A stretch of DNA of 5,722 nt from NCBI RefSeq assembly GCF_019402445.1, contig NZ_SRZM01000362.1:1-5722 (forward strand). Reading direction: 5' to 3'. Of this stretch, positions 1 through 5,143 are shown piece by piece. Both the position numbers and the translations under genes were made by a program. Positions within the stretch are counted from its first letter, which is position 1, and every line of letters starts with the position of its first letter. Below the pieces are notes generated by a model. That model made no database searches. It was not told the DNA's origin and saw nothing but the letters and a program-made list of their open reading frames with translations. This DNA comes from Brachyspira pilosicoli. GTDB taxonomy: Bacteria; Spirochaetota; Brachyspiria; Brachyspirales; Brachyspiraceae.

Positions 1-73
1 CAAAGCCCTGCAAATAATTAAAATAAAAAAATTATTTTTAATAAATTTGAAAACCTTTAGTATGATATATTAA

Positions 74-117
74 TAAAAAATAAGGCTTATGATAAATATA
101 TTCATTCATCATAAGCC
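74..117 (-). terminator. Rho-independent terminator of the outer-membrane-type gene
   Basis: A perfect 10-bp inverted repeat, GGCTTATGAT at 84-93 and ATCATAAGCC at 108-117, encloses a 14-base loop. Read on the minus strand, the stem has a G/C-containing base and is followed by TTATTTTTTA (complement of 74-83). It lies about 30 bases past the stop codon of the minus-strand gene at 146-781, as expected for its terminator. The G/C pairs stand out against the AT-only surroundings. Confidence 0.8.
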
Positions 118-145
118 CAATATTCTATACTAATTATTATAAGGT

Positions 146-781
146 TTAACGCTTTCCAAAATGAATACCTAGAGAAAGCATAGCTCCTATTGAATGATGC
201 TGATTTATATTATAGCCTCCAAATAAGTTATTTATATCACTTTTATCAAATATCATATATTCATAAAAAATATTAAGACCATATACGATAGCTAAAGTTT
301 CATTAACATTATAAATTCTAGTTTCTAAAAATAAATTAACGTATGGAGATATTGGAACTTTATTTGGTTTTATATTTAAATCATCTATTATGGGTATAAA
401 TTTAACACCTGAAGATAAGCCGAAAACTGAATCTATTTTTGAATTTAAAACAGGAGTAAATATAAATTTTAATGCCAAACCTGTTGTTATTGCACCTGCA
501 CCTAATTGATTTATTTTATAATTATCATTTTTTAAAGATATCATTCGAGCATCTATTCCTGTATCAAATAATAAGCTTATGCTTCTGAAAGAAGATTTAT
601 TTATAGGAAAGTTATAACCTAATTGTAAATTTAAATCTAATCTTGGCTCAAAAACCCCGCCTGTTAAATCAGTAAAACTGTCGGCAAATCCAAATTTTCC
701 AGCGAAATCTAATTCAAAAGCAGGAAATAGCATACTTGAAAAAATAAATATAAAAGAAATTATAAATATTTTTAACTTCAT
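146..781 (-). CDS. Putative exported outer-membrane beta-barrel protein (hypothetical)
   Basis: The 211-residue product begins with a clear signal peptide: K2/K4, then a hydrophobic run at residues 5-19, with likely cleavage after A21 in the stretch LFPA. There is no cysteine near the cleavage site, so it is not a lipoprotein. The rest alternates polar and hydrophobic residues in short blocks separated by turns (for example around 47-57, 67-77, 98-109, 146-156 and 163-176), as in small 8- to 10-strand outer-membrane barrels. It ends in a glycine-rich strand, LGIHFGKR, not in the usual terminal aromatic residue. The start is well fixed: AGGAG at 789-793 lies 7 bases upstream of ATG. The gene is monocistronic, with its own promoter and terminator. 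I do not recognise a named family and the function is unknown; a periplasmic beta-rich protein is the alternative. Confidence 0.75.
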   Translation of the reverse strand: MKLKIFIISFIFIFSSMLFPAFELDFAGKFGFADSFTDLTGGVFEPRLDLNLQLGYNFPINKSSFRSISLLFDTGIDARMISLKNDNYKINQLGAGAITTGLALKFIFTPVLNSKIDSVFGLSSGVKFIPIIDDLNIKPNKVPISPYVNLFLETRIYNVNETLAIVYGLNIFYEYMIFDKSDINNLFGGYNINQHHSIGAMLSLGIHFGKR

Positions 782-786
782 TTTAG

Positions 787-795
787 TTCTCCTAA
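787..795 (-). promoter_or_regulatory. Strong ribosome binding site for the outer-membrane-type gene
   Basis: The minus strand reads TTAGGAGAA here, with the AGGAG core ending 7 bases before the ATG at 781. It is the best Shine-Dalgarno sequence in the window and fixes the start of the signal peptide. Confidence 0.8.
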
Positions 796-814
796 TATAT
801 TTAGTATAAAATGT

Positions 815-843
815 ATTATATAATTTTCATATAAAAATATCAA
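815..843 (-). promoter_or_regulatory. Sigma-70-type promoter of the outer-membrane-type gene
   Basis: On the minus strand, TTGATA (complement of 838-843) is separated by 17 bases from TATAAT (complement of 815-820). This is a near-consensus housekeeping promoter. It would start transcription near 807-809 and give a leader of roughly 25-30 bases. The -35 hexamer overlaps a small inverted repeat, CAAC-AAAAA-GTTG, at 841-853. Confidence 0.6.
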
Positions 844-913
844 CAAAAAGTTGCAAAAACGCATATACTATAGCTAATGTTTTAGGAATATATATTAAGA
901 TAATACCAACATT

Positions 914-1021
914 TTAAGCTAAAAATGCAGTTCTTTTTTCTTTTATACCAATATAAAGAAGTGGAGCGGTTATCCAATCCGCTATAATAACAAAAATATC
1001 AAATTGACAAAACCTAATCAC
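914..1021 (-). pseudogene. Possible relic of a membrane-protein C-terminus (35 codons)
   Basis: This minus-strand frame encodes about 24 residues that read like a real protein tail: an apolar helix-like stretch FVIIADWITAPLLYIG followed by a charged end, IKEKRTAFLA, then a stop at 914-916. The underlying DNA (GCGGATTGG, ACCGCTCCA) is richer in G+C than the rest of the intergenic region, which suggests former coding sequence. The only in-frame start, GTG at 1019-1021, has no ribosome binding site. The 5' part also overlaps the promoter of the divergent cluster. It is more likely a decayed 3' fragment than a working gene. No family recognised; chance similarity is possible. Confidence 0.25.
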
Positions 1022-1032
1022 TTTAGTATAAT
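1004..1032 (+). promoter_or_regulatory. Consensus sigma-70 promoter of the cysteine-cluster/radical-SAM/Nudix cluster
   Basis: TTGACA at 1004-1009, a 17-base spacer, then TATAAT at 1027-1032: both hexamers and the spacing match the consensus exactly. Transcription would start near 1039, leaving about 30 bases of leader before the ATG at 1070. No operator-like palindrome or riboswitch-sized leader is seen, so constitutive expression is the simplest reading. Confidence 0.8.
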
Positions 1033-1055
1033 TAAATGATTGTTTTATTTTTTAT

Positions 1056-1062
1056 AAGGTGA
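1056..1062 (+). promoter_or_regulatory. Ribosome binding site that favours the ATG at 1070
   Basis: AAGGTGA lies 7 bases before ATG at 1070 but only 4 bases before the adjacent in-frame TTG at 1067. Both spacing and codon therefore favour the ATG as the start of the cysteine-cluster gene. Confidence 0.7.
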
Positions 1063-1069
1063 TTTATTG

Positions 1070-1510
1070 ATGAAAGTTATACCGTCTGATAAAATTTTTA
1101 AAGATAGAAAAGAGAAAGTTACAGATAAATTATGTGCAGATTGTAATTCTTTATGCTGTCATGATTTGGTAATGGAAATATCTAAACCTAAAAATGAAGA
1201 AGAATTAAAAACTTTGAAATGGTATCTTTATTTTAAGCATTCATTTATATTTATATATCAGGATACTTGGTACCATATGATAAGAAGCGAGTGCAGATAT
1301 TTAGATAAAAAAACTTATTTGTGCAAAAATTATGAGAATAGGCATGATATATGTACTAAGCATAGTCCGCCTAAATGTGAGAGATATGAAGAGTGGTATG
1401 ATGTAATATTTGATGACCAGTATGAATTAGAAAAATATGTTTATGAGAATAAAATAATTAAAAAGAAATCTTCTAAATCTCCTAAAAAAATAGCTAAAAA
1501 AGTAAAATAA
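1070..1510 (+). CDS. YkgJ-type cysteine-cluster protein (putative zinc/iron-chelating domain)
   Basis: The 146-residue product has eight cysteines in the layout of the YkgJ/UPF0153 family: C22-x2-C25-x3-C29-C30 near the N-terminus, then C75, C85, C95 and C103. The later cysteines sit in the family-like arrangement CRYLDKKTYLC followed by NYENRHDIC. The family is thought to bind zinc or an iron-containing centre; no enzymatic reaction is established. The C-terminus (about 130-146) is a lysine-rich tail, KKKSSKSPKKIAKKVK, which may contact nucleic acid or simply be disordered. There is no signal peptide, so it should be cytoplasmic. It is the first gene of a tight cluster, with a 15-base gap to the radical-SAM-fold gene. 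An alternative TTG start at 1067 would add one residue. Family call is confident, function is not. Confidence 0.8.
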   Translation: MKVIPSDKIFKDRKEKVTDKLCADCNSLCCHDLVMEISKPKNEEELKTLKWYLYFKHSFIFIYQDTWYHMIRSECRYLDKKTYLCKNYENRHDICTKHSPPKCERYEEWYDVIFDDQYELEKYVYENKIIKKKSSKSPKKIAKKVK

Positions 1511-1525
1511 AAAAATATATAAACA

Positions 1526-2986
1526 ATGAAAAAAGAAAAAATTGATAGAGTATGTATAACATATCCTCCTTTTGAATATAATAAAGGTTTTCCATTAATG
1601 TCTTTAAATAGGCAATTTCAATGGGTGAGGAATTTTACTGCTAATTACCCAATACTTCCTGCCTATGCTGCTACTTTATTAAAAAATAACGGCTATGATG
1701 TTTTTTTTATAGATACTGTTGCAAGAAAGATGGATATAATAGATTGGCTTATACAGATAGACAAAATAAATCCGCAATTAATATTTTTTGAAGCTACTAC
1801 TGCTACCATAAATTATACTTGGGATACTATTAATGCTATTAAAGATAAATATAAAAATGCTTATATAGTTTTAGCAGGCGACCATGTTACAGCATTGCCT
1901 GAAGAGAGTTTTGATAAGTCTGAAGTAGATTTTGTTATTACAGGTGGAGATTATGATATACTTCTCTTAAGCATTGTAAATCATATTAATAATGGTGAAA
2001 AATTAAAAGAGGGTATATATTATAGAACTTCTCAAGGAAATATTAGAAATACCGGCAAATGTAAACTTGATTATCCTTTAGATAGGCTTCCATTTATAGA
2101 TAGAAATCTCACTAATTGGAAATTATATTCCAAAGAAAATGAATATTATAAAAAAACTCCAGCTACTTTTATTATGTCTGGAAGGGGGGCTGTTTTTGGC
2201 AATTATAATTGTGCAGCTTCTAATGTATTATTTAATAATGTTAGATTAAGAAACCCTATTAATGTTGTTGATGAAATAGAATATTTATATAAAAGATACG
2301 GTATAAAAGAGTTTGTTGATGTTACAGTGTCTTTTCCTATGGGTGAGTGGCTTTCATTATTTTGTCAAACTATGATAGAGAGAAAATTAAATAAAAAAGT
2401 TTATATTGATTGCCACATGTATTTTACTGATTTGGATTATCATTATTATAAGATGATGAGAAGAGCAGGGTTTAAAACATTAATAGTTACTTTTCCTTCT
2501 GCAAACACTAAAACGTTAGAGAAACTTTTTCCTTCAAATGTAAATATAGATTCTGTTATCGAGTCTATTAAAATGGCAAGAAAGGCTGGCTTATTTATAG
2601 ATATGATGGTAAAGATAGGATATCCTTGGGAAAATGAAGATGATATTATTGCTACATTTGATGTAATAAAATATTTAATGACTAATGGTTATATTAATAC
2701 AATGAATACTTCTATTTTTGTTCCATATCCTGGTACTAATATATTTAATTATTGCAGTGAGAATAATTATATTAATACTGATAATTGGTTTGAATATGAT
2801 ATGCGTACTAGTGTGCTGAAATTGGAAGTTGATGATATTTTTCAGTATGTAGAATATTTTTATAATTTATCTTTTAATCCTATGTATGTTTTGCATAAAA
2901 TTTTAAGTATTAGAGATATATATGATATTAGGCATCATATAAACTCTTTTAGAAATATAATATCATCGTATATCAATAGGGAGTGA
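1526..2986 (+). CDS. B12-binding/radical-SAM-fold protein with a degenerate iron-sulfur motif (probable pseudoenzyme)
   Basis: The 486-residue product has the two-domain layout of cobalamin-binding radical SAM proteins. An N-terminal Rossmann-like B12-type domain spans about 6-165 and includes AGDHVTALPEES (117-128), the counterpart of the usual GGxHxTALPEE. A radical SAM barrel follows at about 210-410, then a C-terminal helical part. Recognisable family segments are NPINVVDEIEYLYKRYGIKE (243-262), IGYPWENEDDI (364-374) and PYPGT (400-404). At the [4Fe-4S] site, where CxxxCxxC is expected, it has A222, N226 and C229 with correct spacing, so two of three ligands are lost. The DD-F-T segment after the first strand reads VDVTVSFP (264-271), and the ESGS-like segment reads FPSAN (323-327). 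Family knowledge says such a site should not hold the cluster. I infer a non-catalytic or repurposed protein, not a gene in decay, because the frame is intact. No Shine-Dalgarno is visible before the ATG, 15 bases after the previous stop. Confidence 0.85.
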   Translation: MKKEKIDRVCITYPPFEYNKGFPLMSLNRQFQWVRNFTANYPILPAYAATLLKNNGYDVFFIDTVARKMDIIDWLIQIDKINPQLIFFEATTATINYTWDTINAIKDKYKNAYIVLAGDHVTALPEESFDKSEVDFVITGGDYDILLLSIVNHINNGEKLKEGIYYRTSQGNIRNTGKCKLDYPLDRLPFIDRNLTNWKLYSKENEYYKKTPATFIMSGRGAVFGNYNCAASNVLFNNVRLRNPINVVDEIEYLYKRYGIKEFVDVTVSFPMGEWLSLFCQTMIERKLNKKVYIDCHMYFTDLDYHYYKMMRRAGFKTLIVTFPSANTKTLEKLFPSNVNIDSVIESIKMARKAGLFIDMMVKIGYPWENEDDIIATFDVIKYLMTNGYINTMNTSIFVPYPGTNIFNYCSENNYINTDNWFEYDMRTSVLKLEVDDIFQYVEYFYNLSFNPMYVLHKILSIRDIYDIRHHINSFRNIISSYINRE

Positions 2987-3004
2987 TAATAGTAAAAAAA
3001 TATT

Positions 3005-3499
3005 ATGGCTGAGATTTGGGACATCTATGATATAAACAAAAATCAAAAGAATAAGCTGCATAAAAGAGGTGTGCCTTTAGAAGATGGCGATTATCATATA
3101 GTTATACATGCTTGGGTGGTTAATAGTAATGATGAGGTGATATTAACCAAAAGACATAGCAGTAAAAAGATATGCCCTAATATGTGGGAATGTACTGAGG
3201 GTTCTATAGTTGCTGGTGAGAGCAGTGTTGAGGGAGCTATTAGGGAGCTAAAAGAAGAGATAGGGCTTAATTTTGAAATTAATGAGGCTATATTTCTTAC
3301 TTCGTTTATTCTTGATTTTTCTAATACTATAATTGATTCTTATGTGTTTAAGAGAGATGTTAATATAAATGATTTAATCTTGCAAGAAAATGAGGTTAGT
3401 GAGGCAAAAATTGTTGATGAAAGAGTTTATAGAGAGATGTGTAGAAGTGGAGAGGTAGTTGAGTCTTTAATGTATTTTTATGATTTATACAAAAAATAA
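3005..3499 (+). CDS. Nudix hydrolase, isopentenyl-diphosphate-isomerase-like subgroup
   Basis: The 164-residue product carries a perfect Nudix box at residues 66-88: G66, E72, then R80-E81-L82-K83-E84-E85-I86-G87-L88, fitting GX5EX7REUXEEXGU. The glutamates bind the divalent metals used to hydrolyse a nucleoside-diphosphate-linked or other pyrophosphate substrate. The opening EIWDIYDINKN, then RGVPLEDGDYHIVIHAWVVN (21-40) and W61 ahead of the box are typical of the Nudix subgroup that resembles isopentenyl-diphosphate isomerase. It is usually annotated only as Nudix hydrolase, and the substrate cannot be told from sequence. It is cytoplasmic. It is third in the cluster, 18 bases after the radical-SAM-fold gene. 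An in-frame stop at 2993-2995 rules out an upstream ATG start. No good ribosome binding site lies at normal distance; the GGGAG at 2979-2983 is 21 bases away. Confidence 0.9.
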   Translation: MAEIWDIYDINKNQKNKLHKRGVPLEDGDYHIVIHAWVVNSNDEVILTKRHSSKKICPNMWECTEGSIVAGESSVEGAIRELKEEIGLNFEINEAIFLTSFILDFSNTIIDSYVFKRDVNINDLILQENEVSEAKIVDERVYREMCRSGEVVESLMYFYDLYKK

Positions 3500-3502
3500 T
3501 AC

Positions 3503-3525
3503 AAAAATTCTTCTAAATTTTTTTT
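3503..3525 (+). terminator. Possible weak terminator after the Nudix gene
   Basis: AAAAATT at 3503-3509 can pair with AATTTTT at 3516-3522 around a 6-base loop, running into further Ts to 3525. The stem is A/T only, so it would be weak. It sits 4 bases after the Nudix stop and just before the next promoter, which is the right place. The same bases can also form an overlapping fold, TCTAAA (3512-3517) with TTTAGA (3523-3528). Confidence 0.3.
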
Positions 3526-3528
3526 AGA

Positions 3529-3556
3529 TTGAAAAAAAGAATTTATATGTTATAAT
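3529..3556 (+). promoter_or_regulatory. Sigma-70-type promoter of scpB with extended -10
   Basis: TTGAAA at 3529-3534, a 16-base spacer and TATAAT at 3551-3556. TG at 3548-3549, one base before the hexamer, makes an extended -10 (TGTTATAAT). The start would lie near 3563, leaving about 30 bases of leader. This uncouples scpB from the upstream three-gene cluster. Confidence 0.7.
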
Positions 3557-3591
3557 ACTGTAAAACTAAAAATGAAAAAGGATTTTCTTAA

Positions 3592-4227
3592 ATGAGTTTA
3601 GAGGAATTATCTAATCAAGATACTATTGAAGCTAATAATAATAATGAAGTAAAGGCAGAGAGCAATTTTACAATAGATGAAAATGTATTAGAGAATCAGG
3701 AAGAGCTTGAGAGGGTATTAGAAGCTGTTATATATGTAGAGGGTACAGTTTCTATATCTAGATTAAGAAACCTTTTTAAGTGTGAAAATACTGACATAAG
3801 AAACTATATAGAAAATATTAATAATAGATACAAAAGTGTAGGAAGTGCCATAGAGATATTGGAAATAGGTGATAGTGTGATGATGACTATAATACCTTCT
3901 ACATTTGGTACTTTATCTGCAATATATGACAGAAAGCGTAAGAAAAAAATATCAAAAGCTATGCTTCAAACACTTTCTATTATAGCATATAAACAACCCC
4001 TTACAAAAGCAGAAATTGATGATATAAGACAAAGCGATAGTTCTTATCATCTTAGAATGCTTATGGAAGATGGTTTTATAGCTTGGAAAGGTAGAAAAGA
4101 TTATCTTGACAAAAGACAAACATACGGAACAACAGATAAATTCTTAATGCATTTCGGTATCAATAGTTTAGATGATTTACCAAAATTAAGAGAATTAAAA
4201 GATTTAGAGTTTAACAGAAACGATTAA
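3592..4227 (+). CDS. scpB: Segregation and condensation protein B (ScpB)
   Basis: ScpB is the winged-helix kleisin partner that, with ScpA, joins Smc in the bacterial condensin complex and helps chromosome compaction and segregation on the nucleoid. The 211-residue product shows two winged-helix units. The first is at about 38-105, beginning LERVLEAVIYVEGTVSISRL. The second is at about 119-195, with the family hallmarks LSIIAYKQPLTKAEIDDIR (128-146), YGTTDKFLMHFGI (178-190) and SLDDLP (192-197). The first 35 or so residues form an acidic, asparagine-rich extension not needed for the fold. The usual IRGV motif after the second helix reads IRQSDS here, and the common GRP before YGTT reads KRQ. 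AAAAAGGA at 3575-3582 is a good ribosome binding site, 9 bases before ATG. No scpA neighbour is present in the window. It has its own promoter and terminator. Confidence 0.92.
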   Translation: MSLEELSNQDTIEANNNNEVKAESNFTIDENVLENQEELERVLEAVIYVEGTVSISRLRNLFKCENTDIRNYIENINNRYKSVGSAIEILEIGDSVMMTIIPSTFGTLSAIYDRKRKKKISKAMLQTLSIIAYKQPLTKAEIDDIRQSDSSYHLRMLMEDGFIAWKGRKDYLDKRQTYGTTDKFLMHFGINSLDDLPKLRELKDLEFNRND

Positions 4228-4242
4228 TTATTTAAATATATA

Positions 4243-4294
4243 TATAATTATAAAACTAAAATTTGTATTTAGTTTTATAATTATACTATTTTTT
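4243..4294 (+). terminator. Strong hairpin terminator of scpB between convergent genes
   Basis: An 18-bp perfect inverted repeat (4243-4260 with 4268-4285) closes a 7-base loop, ATTTGTA, and is followed by CTATTTTTTATT with six Ts at 4289-4294. It starts 15 bases after the scpB stop. The stem is nearly all A/T but long. Because the GntR gene converges from the other side, the hairpin may also stop that transcript, although the minus-strand tail (TATATATTTAAAT) is a poor T-tract. Confidence 0.8.
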
Positions 4295-4336
4295 ATTGTA
4301 ATATTTTATTATTAATTATTATAAAAAATACTAATT

Positions 4337-5068
4337 TTAATATTCTAAATCAACAGTAAAGTAATACATATCAGCTCTATAATATGCTTCTAAATATTCT
4401 AAAGGAATATTGTCTGTACAATAACTTACCCTTTCTATATATAAAATAGGGTCTCCTTTTTTTATATTTAAAATATTCGATATTCTTTTATCAGCATTTA
4501 TAGCTGTTATTTTCTGTTTAGCATGTTTCCATATGATTTTATAATTATCTTTTATAAAAGTTCTTAAAGATTCATTATTAAAATCTCTATTCAATACTTC
4601 AGGGCATCTGTCATATATAAGATTTGCTGACTCTAAACATATAGGTTCATTTTGCATAAGTCTAAGTCTTTCTATATTTATAAGTTTTGTATTGTTTGGT
4701 ATAGATAGAGCTTCTGATATATTATTATTGCATTCTACAATTTTATTAGTTATAACTTTAGTAGAATGACTATATCCTTTATTTTTCATATTATCGTTAA
4801 AATCAATTATAGATGCTAGGTTATTTTCTATTTTCTGTGCTTTTACAAATGTACCAATACCTCTTTTCTTAGATATTAAACCTTCTTGTGATAGCATATC
4901 CATAGCTTTTCTAACAGTAATTCTACTCACTTTATATTTTTCTATTAATTCATTTTCTGTTGGAAATAAATCATTAGGTTTGTAATCACCTGATTTTATT
5001 TTATTTAAAAGAATATCATAAAGTTGATAGTATAATTGTACTCTGCTTGTATTGTCTATTATTTCCAT
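4337..5068 (-). CDS. GntR-family transcriptional regulator, HutC subfamily with UTRA ligand domain
   Basis: The product has about 243 residues. The N-terminal 75 or so form the GntR winged helix-turn-helix: QLYYQLYDILLNKIKSGDY, then LFPTENELIEKYKVSRITVRKAMDML with the recognition helix at about 47-59, and a wing ending KKRGIGTFV. Residues from about 88 onward match the UTRA domain, with family-like segments IERLRLMQNEPICLE and DPILYIERVSY and the closing LEYLEAYYRADMYYF. UTRA domains bind small effectors, often sugar phosphates, that release the repressor from DNA. It lies 69 bases downstream of a ROK sugar kinase on the same strand, so it probably controls that sugar locus. ATG at 5074 is also possible, but the AAAGAG ribosome binding site would then abut it; ATG at 5068 has 6-base spacing and is preferred. 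The exact effector and operator are unknown. Confidence 0.88.
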   Translation of the reverse strand: MEIIDNTSRVQLYYQLYDILLNKIKSGDYKPNDLFPTENELIEKYKVSRITVRKAMDMLSQEGLISKKRGIGTFVKAQKIENNLASIIDFNDNMKNKGYSHSTKVITNKIVECNNNISEALSIPNNTKLINIERLRLMQNEPICLESANLIYDRCPEVLNRDFNNESLRTFIKDNYKIIWKHAKQKITAINADKRISNILNIKKGDPILYIERVSYCTDNIPLEYLEAYYRADMYYFTVDLEY

Positions 5069-5074
5069 AAACAT

Positions 5075-5080
5075 CTCTTT
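5075..5080 (-). promoter_or_regulatory. Ribosome binding site that favours the ATG at 5068 of the GntR gene
   Basis: The minus strand reads AAAGAG-ATGTTT-ATG. The purine run touches the first ATG (5074) but stands 6 bases before the second (5068), the usual distance. It is a weak match to the Shine-Dalgarno consensus, so the choice is moderate. Confidence 0.45.
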
Positions 5081-5106
5081 TTATATTAAATTTAATTAGT
5101 TTTTTT

Positions 5107-5135
5107 AGTATATAAAATTTTAAATATTTTTACAA
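5107..5135 (-). promoter_or_regulatory. Possible internal promoter for the GntR gene
   Basis: On the minus strand, TTGTAA (complement of 5130-5135), 17 bases, then TATACT (complement of 5107-5112) precede the GntR start by about 40 bases. It would allow the regulator to be made independently of the kinase. The surrounding sequence is so AT-rich that a chance match is quite possible. No clear palindromic operator for a HutC-type regulator is visible here. Confidence 0.4.
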
Positions 5136-5143
5136 TAATTATT

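Noticed and set aside
17..42. AT-only hairpin (ATTAAAATAA with TTATTTTTAAT) near the left edge, as terminator of a gene to the left.
   Set aside because: It needs a bulge, has no G/C pairs, no gene is visible before it, and such repeats arise by chance in DNA of this composition.
965..983. AGCGG...CCGCT inverted repeat as an operator or attachment site.
   Set aside because: Only 5 bp with a 9-base loop, and the bases are better explained by the protein-like minus-strand frame in which they lie.
1039..1066. Riboswitch (for example cobalamin) in the leader of the B12/radical-SAM cluster.
   Set aside because: The predicted leader is only about 30 bases, far too short for a cobalamin riboswitch, and shows no conserved box.
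2184..2212. Frameshift hiding a normal CxxxCxxC motif.
   Set aside because: Neither one-base change gives correct cysteine spacing, both lead to early stops, and the existing frame keeps the exact 4- and 3-residue spacing and matches the family on both sides.
5075..5143. HutC-type operator between the kinase and regulator genes.
   Set aside because: No GT-N-TA-N-AC type palindrome is present; the only symmetry (AAAATTTT) is trivial in this composition.
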